Shown: piece by piece, positions 8,132 to 17,241 of the stretch
Layout: every line of letters starts with the position of its first letter
How positions within the stretch are numbered: the stretch's first letter is position 1
Assembly (NCBI RefSeq): GCF_006738645.1
Contig: NZ_AP019700.1
Location: 3,484,001-3,548,000 of the forward strand
Length of the DNA: 64,000 nucleotides
DNA from: Stella humosa
GTDB lineage: Bacteria; Pseudomonadota; Alphaproteobacteria; ATCC43930; Allostellaceae
Direction of reading: 5' to 3'
Notes under the pieces: model-generated
The model's database searches: none
What the model was told of the DNA's origin: nothing
The model's input: only the letters and a program-made list of their open reading frames with translations
Program-made: the position numbers and the translations under genes

Positions 8132-11100
8132 CTACGCCGCCGCTGCTTCGGGCGGCGGTGTAGCCGGGCGCGGGCGTCGCCGCGCCGACGCGCGAAGCCC
8201 GCGCAGCAGCCGGGCCGCCGCATCCGCGGCCGCCGGCCCGATGGCTTCGGCAGCCAGTTCGCGCGGCCAGCGCAATACCAGCCGATCGTCCTGGCGCAGC
8301 CATCCGCGCGGCAGCTTGGCCGCGCCCTCCGCCCGGCCGTCCGGCCGCAGGTGCAGCACGACCGCCTTCGGCCCCGCGACCAGGCGGGCGATGCCTGCCT
8401 GCTGGCAGAGGGTGCGCAGGCGGCAGAACGTGATCAAGCCGGCAACCGGCGGCGGTAGCGGGCCGAAGCGGTCGACCAGTTCCCCCGCGAAGCGGTCGAT
8501 GGCGTCCTCGCCATCGAGCTTGGCAGCAGCGGCATAGAGCGCGATGCGGATGTCCGGCTCCGGCACATAGTCTTCGGGGATGCCGTCGCCCAGATCGACC
8601 AGCAGCTCGGGCGTCCACGGCGCCTCGACCGCCTCGCCGCGCGCCGTCCGCAAGGCACGATCGAGCAGGTAGCGATAGAATTCTGCCCCGACCAGGGCCA
8701 TGTGGCCGCTCTGGTCCTCGCCCAGCAGGTCGCCCGCCCCGCGCTGGTCGAGATCGAGCCGGCTCACCTCGAAGCCTGCGCCCAGATGGTCGGCCGCCTG
8801 CATCGCGGCCAGTCGCCGAGCAGTGGCCTCGCCCGGCGGGCGCGCCGGGTCGGTCAGGAGGCAGGCCACGCCCTCGCGCTCGCCGCGGCCCACCCGGCCG
8901 CGAAGCTGGTGGAGCTGGGCCAGCCCGAACCGGTCCGCCCGCCACACCAGGATGGTGTTGGCGTTGGGCACGTCGAGCCCGCTCTCGATGATGTTGGTGG
9001 CGATCAGCAAGTCGCCGTCGCCCTCGGCGAAGGCGGCCATGCGCGCATCCATCTCGGCCCTCGGCAACCGACCGTGCAGCACCTGCAATTCCAGCTCCGG
9101 CAGCAGCGCGCCGATCCGCGCCTCGATCGCCGGAATGTCGGCGATACGCGGGCATACCAGGTAGCTCTGGCCGCCACGGCGGTGTTCCTGCCGCAGGGCA
9201 TCGACGACGAGCGCGTCGGCAAAGGGCGCCACCACCGTGCGCACCGGCCGCCGAGCGACCGGCGGCGTCGACACGACGCTCAACTCCTGCAGGCCGACCA
9301 GCGTCGCCTGCAGCGTCCGCGGGATCGGCGTCGCCGTCAGTGTCAGGGTGTGGCACCCCTTGGCCAGCCGCCGGAGCCGCAGCTTGTCGTCGGCGCCGAA
9401 GCGATGCTCCTCGTCGATCACCACCAGGCTGCCCGGCTTCAGGCGGATGTCGCCCGCTGCCAGGGCGTGGGTACCGATCACGAGCGGCAGGGTTCCGTCC
9501 AGGAGCCTGGCACGAATCGCCGCCCCCTCGTCGGCAGAGGCATCGCCCGACAGATAGGCGGCCGCGACACCCATCGGCCGGAAGCGTTTCTCGAACGTGC
9601 GCCAGTGCTGGCGCGCGAGGATCGAGGTCGGCGCCACCACCGCGACCTGGTGGCCGGCCAGCACGGCGATGGCAGCGGCGCGCAGCGCCACCTCGGTCTT
9701 GCCGAAGCCGACATCGCCGCAGACGATGCGGTCCATCGGCCGGCCGGCGGCGAGGTCGTCGCGGACCGCCTCGATCGCCTCCATCTGGTCAGGGCTGAGC
9801 GGAAACGGAAAGCGCCCGGCGAAGCGCTCATAGGCACCATCGTCGGCCACCAAGCGCGGAGCACGGCGGCGGCGGCGCTCGGCCACCAGCGCCACCAGCC
9901 GCCGGGCGGTGCGGGCGACGTCGGCCTCCAACTCCGCCTTCTGCCGCGCCCATTCCTCGCCGCCCAGCCGGTGCAGGCCGACCGCCTCGCCATCGCCGCC
10001 ATAGCGCCAGACCGCGCCCAGTTCGGACACCGGCACGATCATCGTCGCCCGCCCGGCATAGCGCAGCCGGATGGCCTCGCGGTGGCGGCCGGGCGACCAC
10101 TCCGCCCGGTCGATCCCGTCGAGCCGCCCCAGCCCGTGGTCGAGATGCAGCAACAGGTCGCCGACCGCAAACCCCTCGACACCGCCTGGCAGATCCGCAC
10201 GGCCACCGACCGGGCGCAGCATCGCCCGGCTGCCCAGGATGTCGGCGGCGGCCAGCACCGCAATTCCGGCCTCCGGCAGAAGGAAGCCGCGATCGACCGG
10301 CAGCGGCACGGCCAGGACGCTGCCTGGCGCGGCATCGGCCACCGCCGGCCAGGCGGCCGGCAGCGGCTTGGTGGGAGTGGCTTCCTCCAAGGCCCGCGAC
10401 AAGGGGGGCGACAGGGCATCGGCCGGCGTCGCCACGACGACCCGGCAGGTGTCGGGTAGCTGGGAAAGGAAAGTCGACAGCCTGCGCGCAGCCCCCGCCT
10501 GTTCGGCAAAGCGCGGCACCGGCTGCCAGTCCGGCAATCGCGGCATGGCGATGGAGCGGTCCGCCACCGCCCCATTCCAGTCGTTGGAAGACAGGAACAG
10601 CCGTTCCGGCGGGCAGGCGTCCGAGCCGGCCGCGGCATAGGCCGCCGCCACCTGCTCCAGGAAGCGGGGCCCCTCCTCGACCGCATCGGGCGCGATCGAC
10701 AGCCGGGCGCCGGGCGCATACTCGAACAGGTCGGCCAGCCGCTCGTAGGCGGCCACCATCGCCGCCTCCCCCGGCTCCCCGGTGGCCGGCATGGTTTCCG
10801 ACGCCGGGTCGACCAGCAAGCTGTCGGTGTCGACCAGCGATCGCTGCGTGCGTGGATCATACGAGCGGATCGACACGATCCGGCCGTTCTCGTGGGCGAT
10901 GCGGCAGGGCATGGCAGCGGCGGCCGGAAACAGGTCGACCACCCGCCCGCGGATCGCGAACTCGCCCGGGACGTCGACCCGGCCGTCCTGGAAATAGCCG
11001 ATCCGCTGCAGTTCCACCGCCATCGCCTCGGGCTCGATGCGCTCCCCCGTCCGGAACTCGAACCGGGCACCTTCCCAGACGGACAAGGGCGGCACGCGGC

Positions 11101-11362
11101 GCAGCAGGGCCGGCGCGGTCGTCAGCACCAGTTGCGGCGGGCGGTCGCGATCGATCAGCCAGCGCAGCAGCCCCATGCGCTGGCCCATGACGGCCGGCGA
11201 CGGCGCCTGGCCGCCATACGGACGCACGTCCCATTCCGGGAGGAACCCCACCCGCAGGTCGGGGTGAAAGGCGCGGACCAAGCGGTGCAGCGCGCGGGCC
11301 CGTGCCTGGCTGGCGACGACATGGATGAGGGGGCCGGCGCCCTCGGCTGCCGCCGTGATCAA
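8132..11362 (-). CDS. mfd: Mfd-type transcription-repair coupling helicase, short form
   Basis: Mfd removes stalled RNA polymerase and recruits UvrABC to DNA lesions. This 1076-residue protein has the UvrB-like N-terminal module (about 1-200), the RNA-polymerase-interaction domain starting [16 protein letters not shown] (401-416), the RecG-like translocase with Walker [10 protein letters not shown] (549-557), DEEH (650-653) and [10 protein letters not shown], then the C-terminal TRCF domain (about 925-1020). It is somewhat shorter than the usual ~1150 residues, mainly at the N-terminus. The start is TTG 11362; no better start is available before the upstream gene ends. It could be a second Mfd paralogue. 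Confidence 0.85.
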   Translation of the reverse strand: MITAAAEGAGPLIHVVASQARARALHRLVRAFHPDLRVGFLPEWDVRPYGGQAPSPAVMGQRMGLLRWLIDRDRPPQLVLTTAPALLRRVPPLSVWEGARFEFRTGERIEPEAMAVELQRIGYFQDGRVDVPGEFAIRGRVVDLFPAAAAMPCRIAHENGRIVSIRSYDPRTQRSLVDTDSLLVDPASETMPATGEPGEAAMVAAYERLADLFEYAPGARLSIAPDAVEEGPRFLEQVAAAYAAAGSDACPPERLFLSSNDWNGAVADRSIAMPRLPDWQPVPRFAEQAGAARRLSTFLSQLPDTCRVVVATPADALSPPLSRALEEATPTKPLPAAWPAVADAAPGSVLAVPLPVDRGFLLPEAGIAVLAAADILGSRAMLRPVGGRADLPGGVEGFAVGDLLLHLDHGLGRLDGIDRAEWSPGRHREAIRLRYAGRATMIVPVSELGAVWRYGGDGEAVGLHRLGGEEWARQKAELEADVARTARRLVALVAERRRRRAPRLVADDGAYERFAGRFPFPLSPDQMEAIEAVRDDLAAGRPMDRIVCGDVGFGKTEVALRAAAIAVLAGHQVAVVAPTSILARQHWRTFEKRFRPMGVAAAYLSGDASADEGAAIRARLLDGTLPLVIGTHALAAGDIRLKPGSLVVIDEEHRFGADDKLRLRRLAKGCHTLTLTATPIPRTLQATLVGLQELSVVSTPPVARRPVRTVVAPFADALVVDALRQEHRRGGQSYLVCPRIADIPAIEARIGALLPELELQVLHGRLPRAEMDARMAAFAEGDGDLLIATNIIESGLDVPNANTILVWRADRFGLAQLHQLRGRVGRGEREGVACLLTDPARPPGEATARRLAAMQAADHLGAGFEVSRLDLDQRGAGDLLGEDQSGHMALVGAEFYRYLLDRALRTARGEAVEAPWTPELLVDLGDGIPEDYVPEPDIRIALYAAAAKLDGEDAIDRFAGELVDRFGPLPPPVAGLITFCRLRTLCQQAGIARLVAGPKAVVLHLRPDGRAEGAAKLPRGWLRQDDRLVLRWPRELAAEAIGPAAADAAARLLRGLRASARRRPRPATPPPEAAAA

Positions 11363-11436
11363 TCCCAGGGCCTGGATCGAATCCGGGACCCCGTCCAGAC
11401 CACCCGTTCCGCCAGGCCGGCCCGCGGCGCGGGAGG

Positions 11437-11766
11437 TCAGCGGCTGTCCCCCGATCGCCAGACCGGTTGGTCCTCTGCCGTGCGGCGCACGGCTTCAGCG
11501 GTCTCGTCCTGCCCGTCGACCGTCTCGGCGGTCGTGCCGGGATCGGGATGGCCGGTCACCTCGCTCATCGGCTGGGCCTCGACGTCGATCGACCGCGCCT
11601 CGCCCTCCAGCGGCCCCGGGTCGGCGGTCGTGGCACCGTCCTCACGGCCGGTGGCGCTTTCCAGCAACGGCTCGTCCCGCAGGGCCACTTCCCGCTGGTT
11701 CGCGTAGTGGCTGCCGCGCTTGCCCGGGTCCTCGCCTGCTTCCAACGTCCTGTCGCGATGCCGCAT
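11437..11766 (-). CDS. Hypothetical acidic protein, 109 residues
   Basis: I do not recognise this protein. It is hydrophilic, rich in Glu, Asp, Thr and Pro, with no membrane segment, signal peptide or cysteine, and is probably unstructured. I start it at ATG 11766, which has GGAGAG five bases upstream; an in-frame ATG at 11778 lies in front of that site. It sits between the GMC oxidoreductase and mfd genes on the same strand, with its stop 74 bases before the mfd start. A small general-stress or spacer protein is possible, and a chance frame is not excluded. Confidence 0.5.
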   Translation of the reverse strand: MRHRDRTLEAGEDPGKRGSHYANQREVALRDEPLLESATGREDGATTADPGPLEGEARSIDVEAQPMSEVTGHPDPGTTAETVDGQDETAEAVRRTAEDQPVWRSGDSR

Positions 11767-11837
11767 CGGTCTCTCCAACGAATCTGCACTGCTGCCGGAT
11801 CAATTCCCAGCGCCAGCGCTTCGTTCCGCCGGTCGGC

Positions 11838-13418
11838 TCAGGGCAGGCGCGCCTTGAGATGGTCAGCCAGCCGGAGCGCCAGCGCGACGATTGTCAGCGT
11901 CGGATTGGCCCAACCCGATGTCGGGAAGACGGAGCTGCCGGCGACGAAGAGATTGGCCTTGCCGAAGACGCGGGCGTCGGCGTCCGTGACGCCGCGGCTC
12001 GGATCGGTCGCCATCCGCGTCGTGCCGATATGATGATTGCCGCCCTGGAGATGGTCGTGATGGTCCTGCGTGGCGTCGCCCGGCCGCGGCAGCGGCCAGC
12101 CATCGGGCGACCCGTCGGACAGCCATGCGGCCGGCATGATCCGCCCAAGCCGGAGGCGCGCGAACTCCGTCGCGGCCAGTTCGGTCAGCACCCGCGCGCT
12201 GCGCTTGTCGATCTCGCCCAGCCGCCAGTCGAGGTCGGCCCGACGCTGGCCCAGCGCATCGCGGTCGTTTGACAACACCACGCGGCTGTTGCGGTCGGGC
12301 GCCTGCTCGCCCCTTGCCAACAGGTGCAAGGCCTGCGGCGCGAACACCACGGAGCGCCGCCGGACATAGCGGCGGACAAGGTTGGCCGGGATCTCAGCCA
12401 TCGAGCGGGCGATGGCCGCCGGCCCTGGCGGCCGGGCGCGCAGGGCCGCAGCACTCATGCCGACGGCCGAGCGATAGTAGAAGGCCAGCGACGAGTTGAG
12501 GATGCCGTGCCGCTCCTGCACGGCAGCCGTCGGCACCAGCGCCGGCCACAGCTTGGGCATGCCGCGGGGGAATTGCTTGCGCCAGCGCTCCAGCAGCCCG
12601 TGCGGGTCCGGCGTCTCGATCCGTGCGACACGGCACTTGGGGTGCTCCATGAAGAAGCGCCCGACCAGGTCGCGGCCGTTGCCGATCCCGGCCCGCTCCA
12701 CCTCGTCGGAAGCCAGCAGCAGGCGGGCATTCTCGATCCCGCCCGTCGCCAGCACGAAGTGGCGCGCCGTGACGATCACCTCGCGGCCGCAGATCGACTG
12801 CACCACGACGTGGCGGATGCTGTTGGCATCGTGATCGGGCGCCAGCGAGACCACCGTGCCGTTCAGATAGACCGTGACGTTGGCCGCGTCGGCCAGGTCC
12901 TGGCGGAATGCGTGGCCGAAGCGGCGCGCCCGGATGCGCCAGAAGCGGACGGCGAAGGTCGCCGGGTCGAACCCGTCAGGCTCCAGGCCGATGTCCTGCC
13001 ACAGGCTGGCGTCATAGCGATACTCGCCGACATCCAGCACGTCCTGCGCACGACGATAATACGGGTCCAGTACTTCCGGCCCGATCGGCCAGCCACTGTG
13101 GGGCACCCAGGGCCGGGTCGCGAAATCGATCGGATCGAGCGGGGCGCAGCGTCCCGACCAGCGCATGGTCGTGCCGCCGAAACGACGCTCCCGCGCCTGC
13201 GCCAGGTCATAGTAGGGCAGGCCCAGATTGGCGCCCACGTTCAGGCTTTGCGCCACGCGGTCGACCCCCAGCCCGCCGCTCTCGATCACGGCCACGCGCG
13301 TCCGCGTACCGACGAAGGCGCGCGCGATGGCGATCCCCGCCGCCCCGGCCCCGATCACGCAGAGGTCGGACTCTATAGAGGCGTTCTTTGCGTCTAGCAG
13401 TGCAAAGTTACGCAACAT
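11838..13418 (-). CDS. GMC-family FAD-dependent oxidoreductase
   Basis: A 526-residue flavoenzyme of the glucose-methanol-choline family, which oxidises alcohol groups on sugars, sterols, alkanols or polyols. It shows the FAD-binding motif VIGAGAAG (21-28), the GGTTMRWSGR segment, ATGGIENARLLL and the C-terminal GMC domain with NHHIGTTRMA (about residue 461) supplying the catalytic histidine, then SSVFPTSGWANPTLTI. No signal peptide is seen. The start at ATG 13418 gives the usual short N-terminus. It is divergent from the acyl-AMP-ligase operon across a 182-base gap with an inverted repeat, so it may act on the product of that cassette; this is inference. Confidence 0.87.
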   Translation of the reverse strand: MLRNFALLDAKNASIESDLCVIGAGAAGIAIARAFVGTRTRVAVIESGGLGVDRVAQSLNVGANLGLPYYDLAQARERRFGGTTMRWSGRCAPLDPIDFATRPWVPHSGWPIGPEVLDPYYRRAQDVLDVGEYRYDASLWQDIGLEPDGFDPATFAVRFWRIRARRFGHAFRQDLADAANVTVYLNGTVVSLAPDHDANSIRHVVVQSICGREVIVTARHFVLATGGIENARLLLASDEVERAGIGNGRDLVGRFFMEHPKCRVARIETPDPHGLLERWRKQFPRGMPKLWPALVPTAAVQERHGILNSSLAFYYRSAVGMSAAALRARPPGPAAIARSMAEIPANLVRRYVRRRSVVFAPQALHLLARGEQAPDRNSRVVLSNDRDALGQRRADLDWRLGEIDKRSARVLTELAATEFARLRLGRIMPAAWLSDGSPDGWPLPRPGDATQDHHDHLQGGNHHIGTTRMATDPSRGVTDADARVFGKANLFVAGSSVFPTSGWANPTLTIVALALRLADHLKARLP

Positions 13419-13464
13419 TGAAACAACCCATGCCGGCAGAAAACCAATCCGGCCGTTTGGTTGC

Positions 13465-13481
13465 AATCGCTTTGTGCGATT
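13465..13481. promoter_or_regulatory. Perfect inverted repeat in the GMC/FAAL divergent promoter region
   Basis: AATCGC-TTTGT-GCGATT is a perfect 6-bp inverted repeat with a 5-base spacer, in the gap 13419-13600 between two divergent genes. A second pair, AACCAA (13442-13447) and TTGGTT (13457-13462), lies just beside it. The size and position suit a regulator operator controlling both directions. No regulator gene adjoins except the HTH protein at 16903. Confidence 0.4.
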
Positions 13482-13600
13482 CCGCGCCGCGAGCGGGCGG
13501 GTGCGGCGGGTGGGCCACAATGCCGTTGCCGGCATATCCGAGCGGCATTCTCCCGATATAGACTGACCGCTCTTCGCCCTTTTTCCTTGCCAGAGGCCGT

Positions 13601-15364
13601 TTGACCGCCCCTCCCCCAACCGCGCCGCGCCCTGCCCTCCTCGTCGATCGCCTGCGACGGCTCGCCCGCGAGCAAGGGGAGCGGACCGCCGTCGTCGAGC
13701 TGGGCGACGGCGAGACAGAAAGCCTGCGGCTGACCTTCGCCGAGCTCGACCGCCGCGCCAGGGCGGTTGGCGCGGCGCTGACCGCGGCGGGCGCCGCAGG
13801 CCGGGCCGTGCTGATCGCGATCGAGAACGGCGCCGCCTTCGTGACGGCCTTCGTCGGCTGCCTCTATGCCGGGGCGGCCGCGGTGCCGCTGCCCGCGGTC
13901 GCCAGCGCCCGCACGCGCGAGCGCTTGGCCGCCGTGGTCGCCGCCGCCGGCCCCTGCGCGATGATCGTCGAGCGCACCGGCGCGCGCAGCCCGGCCGAGG
14001 GGTTGGATGCCGCCGTCGCGGTCATCGAGATCGCCGCACTGGCCGAGGAGGACGACACCGGCTGGACCCCGCCCGCGAGCGATCCCGACCGCATCGCCTT
14101 CGTGCAGTACAGTTCGGGGTCGACCGCCGCACCGCGCGGCTTCGCCATCAGCCACGGCGCGCTCGCCGCCAACCAGGCGATGATGCAGGCTGCCATCGGC
14201 CACGATCCCGAATGGCGCTCGGTGAGCTGGCTGCCGCCGCACCACGACATGGGGCTGGTCGGCGGCATCCTGCAGCCGCTGTCGGACGGCATCATGACGG
14301 TGCTGCTGCCGACATTGCGGGTGATCCAGAAGCCGGTGCGCTGGCTGCGCGCGATCAGCGCCTGGCGCGGCTCGGTCTCGACCGGCCCGACCTTCATGTA
14401 CGAGGCCTGCGTGTCGCGGGTGACGGCGGCCGACCGGGAAGGGCTCGACCTGTCGTCCTGGCGGGTCGCCTGCTGCGGCGCCGAGCCGGTCGATGCCGCG
14501 GTGATCGACCAGTTCGTGGGGGCCTATGCCCCGTACGGCCTGTCGGCAGCGACACCCTACCCCTGCTACGGCCTTGCGGAGGCGACGCTGTTCGTGACCG
14601 GCGGGGCGGGCGGCAGCGGCGTGCGCACGGTGACGGTCGACCGGGCTGAACTCGGCCGCGGCCGGGTACGCCATGCGGCCGATGGCGTGCGACTCGTCGC
14701 CTGCGGCGTGCCATGGGCGGGTGCGGCCGTACGCATCGTCGACCCGGCCAGCGGGCTTGAGGTGCCGGCTGGCACGGTCGGCGACATCCGCATCGCCGGC
14801 CCCAGCCTGACCGCCGGGCTGTGGCGCGCCGACGGCGCCCCCCGACCGATCGCCGAGCGCCTGCACGGTGCCGGCGAGGCCGGCTTCATCCAGACGGGCG
14901 ACCTCGGCTTCATCGACGACGGCATGCTGGTGCCGGTCACCCGGCGCGACGACGTGATCGTCATTCGCGGCGTCAACCACCATCCAGAGGACATCGAGCG
15001 CACGGCGTCCGAGGCGGCAGCGCCCGTGCCGCTGCTGGGTGCGGCCGCCTTCGCCATCGGGCAGTCCGGTCGGACGGGCCTCGGCATCGCGCTCGAAATC
15101 GCGCGGGCGGAGGCACGCGCGGCCGACCTGCCGGCGCTGGCCCGCCGCGTCGGCGACCGCGTCGCCGCCGCCCATGGGCTGCGGCCGGCGGCAGTGATCG
15201 TCCTGCGCGAGGGCGGGCTGCCGCGCACCACCAGCGGCAAGGTGCGCCGGCACCGCTGCCGCGCCGGGCTCGACGACGGCACTTGGCCGGCCGCGGCCAC
15301 TGTCCTGCTGGACGACAGGGCGGACTTGACGCCGGCGCCGGAACCGGGGAATGGACGCCCATGA
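13601..15364 (+). CDS. Fatty acyl-AMP ligase (FAAL)
   Basis: This 587-residue adenylating enzyme activates a fatty acid as acyl-AMP and loads it onto an acyl carrier protein. Motifs present are VQYSSGSTAAPRG (about 167-179, ATP loop), the FAAL-typical WLPPHHDMGLVGGILQPL, YGLAEAT, the adenosine-binding TGDLGFIDDG, and a C-terminal PRTTSGKVRR with the catalytic lysine near residue 546. The HHDMGLVGG segment separates FAALs from acyl-CoA ligases. The start is TTG 13601 with AGAGG nearby. Its stop overlaps the P450 start (ATGA) and an ACP follows, so the acceptor is probably that ACP. No polyketide or peptide synthetase is present nearby. Confidence 0.9.
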   Translation: MTAPPPTAPRPALLVDRLRRLAREQGERTAVVELGDGETESLRLTFAELDRRARAVGAALTAAGAAGRAVLIAIENGAAFVTAFVGCLYAGAAAVPLPAVASARTRERLAAVVAAAGPCAMIVERTGARSPAEGLDAAVAVIEIAALAEEDDTGWTPPASDPDRIAFVQYSSGSTAAPRGFAISHGALAANQAMMQAAIGHDPEWRSVSWLPPHHDMGLVGGILQPLSDGIMTVLLPTLRVIQKPVRWLRAISAWRGSVSTGPTFMYEACVSRVTAADREGLDLSSWRVACCGAEPVDAAVIDQFVGAYAPYGLSAATPYPCYGLAEATLFVTGGAGGSGVRTVTVDRAELGRGRVRHAADGVRLVACGVPWAGAAVRIVDPASGLEVPAGTVGDIRIAGPSLTAGLWRADGAPRPIAERLHGAGEAGFIQTGDLGFIDDGMLVPVTRRDDVIVIRGVNHHPEDIERTASEAAAPVPLLGAAAFAIGQSGRTGLGIALEIARAEARAADLPALARRVGDRVAAAHGLRPAAVIVLREGGLPRTTSGKVRRHRCRAGLDDGTWPAAATVLLDDRADLTPAPEPGNGRP

Positions 15365-16581
15365 CCGCAACACCGCTGGCCCCCTTCGATCCGCACGATC
15401 CGCGCCTGCGCGACCAGCCCTACGCGCTGTTCGACCGCTACCGCGCCGAGGACCCCGTGCATTGGAGCGAGACGGCGGGCTCGATCGTGCTGACCCGCCA
15501 TCGCGACATATCGACGGTGCTGCGCATGCCGGGGCTGGAGCCGGCCTCGGTGCTGGCCTTCAGCGAGGCGGTCGGCCGCCGGCTCGGGCGGACCTGGCCG
15601 GCCTTGCAGGCCTTCATCGACGCCATCCTCTTCCTGGACGCGACCGCAGGGCACCGCCAGGCGCGGCGCATGCTGGCGGCGACGCTGAACCATAGGCCGC
15701 TGGCCGAGTTCTCGCCCATGATCGCCGGCTTGACCGACGAACTGCTGACGCCGCTGCTGGACGAGCCCGCGTTTGACCTGGTTGCCCGCTTCACCGACCC
15801 CCTGCCCTACCAGGTGATGTGCCGCATCCTGGGGCTGCCGCGGGATGTCGGCGACCGCATCTTCGCCATTTCGCGCAACGTGCTGCGCCTGTTCAATTTC
15901 GTGCTGGGCGTGCGCGAGATGGACGCCTTCGACGCCTGGCTGACCGAGGCCTTCGGCCTGATCCAGGGGCTGATCGAGGAACGCCGCCGGCAGCCGCAGT
16001 CCGACGGCATCACCCGCCTGCTCGACCTGGCAAAGGGCGAGGACGCGCATGACGACATCTGGATCCAGTCGCGCGTGCTGTTTCTGCTGCTGGTCGGCGC
16101 GGAGACGACGTCGGCCTTCCTGTCGAGCGCGATCCGCCTGTCGCTCGACATGCCCGAGATCCGCCCAGCGGCGGCCGAGCCCCAGCAGGCCGCCCGGGTG
16201 GTCGAGGAGCTGCTGCGGCTCGACAGCCCGGTCATGCTGGCGGTGCGTCGGACGACGGCCGACATCGAGCTGGCCGGCCGCCCGGTCGCTGCCGGCACGG
16301 CCTTCATCCCCTACATCACCGCCGGCAACCGCGATCCGGAAGCCTATCCGGAGCCCGACCGCTTCCTGCCCGGCCGACCCGGCCCCGGCAACCTCGCCTT
16401 CGGCGAAGGAGCCCATGCCTGCCTGGGGGGCGCGCTGGCGCGGCTCGAAGGCCGCATCGCCCTGCCCGCCTTCTTCTCCCGCCTGCCCGAGTTGCGGCGT
16501 GCGGAACCCGAGGTCGCCGACAACTGGCTCCACCTCGACACCTTCCGCCGCCTCGGCCGCCTGCCGCTGGCGCGCGCCTGA
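15361..16581 (+). CDS. Cytochrome P450, probably acting on an acyl-ACP
   Basis: A soluble bacterial P450 of 406 residues. The I-helix oxygen-activation motif VGAETTS lies at 245-251, the ExxR pair in VVEELLR near 281-286, and the heme-binding loop FGEGAHACLGGALARLE holds the ligand C354. It is translationally coupled to the acyl-AMP ligase and followed by an ACP gene 26 bases later. By analogy with P450s that oxidise carrier-bound fatty acids or amino acids (BioI, NikQ), I infer hydroxylation or cleavage of a carrier-bound acyl chain. Redox partners are not encoded here. Confidence 0.92.
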   Translation: MTATPLAPFDPHDPRLRDQPYALFDRYRAEDPVHWSETAGSIVLTRHRDISTVLRMPGLEPASVLAFSEAVGRRLGRTWPALQAFIDAILFLDATAGHRQARRMLAATLNHRPLAEFSPMIAGLTDELLTPLLDEPAFDLVARFTDPLPYQVMCRILGLPRDVGDRIFAISRNVLRLFNFVLGVREMDAFDAWLTEAFGLIQGLIEERRRQPQSDGITRLLDLAKGEDAHDDIWIQSRVLFLLLVGAETTSAFLSSAIRLSLDMPEIRPAAAEPQQAARVVEELLRLDSPVMLAVRRTTADIELAGRPVAAGTAFIPYITAGNRDPEAYPEPDRFLPGRPGPGNLAFGEGAHACLGGALARLEGRIALPAFFSRLPELRRAEPEVADNWLHLDTFRRLGRLPLARA

Positions 16582-16607
16582 CCCTCTGCCCCGGAGCACT
16601 GCACGCC

Positions 16608-16889
16608 ATGAACATCGACGACCGGCCGACGCTGCGGGCGGCCGACATCCAGGCCTGGCTCGCCACCTACCTGGCCGAGCAGATGGGCGTGCCGCCCGAG
16701 ATGATCGGCCCGGACGTGCCGTTCGAGACCTACGGCCTCGATTCGGTCGACGCCGTCGTCATGGCGTCCGCGCTGGAGACGGAGTTCGCCATCGAGGTCG
16801 AACCCGCCCTCTTCCTGCGCAACCCGACGGTCGATGCGGTGTACGCAGAGCTGGAGGAAGAAGGCATCGCCCGAATCGAGCGGGCGTAG
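16608..16889 (+). CDS. Stand-alone acyl carrier protein
   Basis: A 93-residue carrier protein. The phosphopantetheine attachment motif is YGLDSVDAV with S46 as the modified serine, followed by the usual acidic helix II and a hydrophobic PALFLRNPTVDAVYAEL end. It differs from the housekeeping AcpP (DSLD) and resembles carriers of secondary-metabolite loading modules. As the third gene of the FAAL-P450-ACP unit it is the likely acyl acceptor. GGAG lies 12 bases before the start. Confidence 0.9.
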   Translation: MNIDDRPTLRAADIQAWLATYLAEQMGVPPEMIGPDVPFETYGLDSVDAVVMASALETEFAIEVEPALFLRNPTVDAVYAELEEEGIARIERA

Positions 16890-16902
16890 CCAGCCCCGGA
16901 CG

Positions 16903-17235
16903 ATGCAGATGGCGGCAGTGAACCGGAAAACTGAACGCGGCATCCTCGGGTCGGTCCGGAAGACGGCGGCCGGGCTCCACCGAGCAGGGTTGCTGGACAA
17001 GGCGACCATGCGCGAATTCGATGCCCTCTGCCTCACACCGGTTGATCCGCTCGAGCCTGAGGACATACGCGCGCTTCGCGAACGCGAGGCCGTCTCGCAG
17101 TCCGTATTCGCCCAGTACCTCAACGTCCGCAAGGATGCGGTGAGCAAATGGGAACGCGGCGAAAAGCGGCCGGACGGATCGTCGTTGAAACTGCTCAATC
17201 TGGTGCGCGCGAAAAGGCTTAAGGCGATCGCCTGA
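16903..17235 (+). CDS. Helix-turn-helix protein, HigA/NadS antitoxin-like, without a toxin
   Basis: A 110-residue DNA-binding protein. The C-terminal half is a Cro/C1-type helix-turn-helix: LREREAVSQSVFAQYLNVRK and then DAVSKWERGEKRPDG. The fold and length match HigA/NadS-type antitoxins, which normally follow a RelE-like toxin gene. Here the gene ahead is the ACP, 13 bases upstream, and no toxin is visible on either side. It may be an orphan antitoxin or the regulator of the FAAL cassette. The start at ATG 16903 is weakly supported by a ribosome site. Confidence 0.78.
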   Translation: MQMAAVNRKTERGILGSVRKTAAGLHRAGLLDKATMREFDALCLTPVDPLEPEDIRALREREAVSQSVFAQYLNVRKDAVSKWERGEKRPDGSSLKLLNLVRAKRLKAIA

Positions 17236-17241
17236 CCGAGT

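Noticed and set aside
17222-17233. AGGCGATCGCCT, a 12-bp palindrome resembling the cyanobacterial HIP1 element
   Set aside because: It is a single copy inside the last codons of the HTH gene and explained by coding sequence; no repeated occurrences were noticed.
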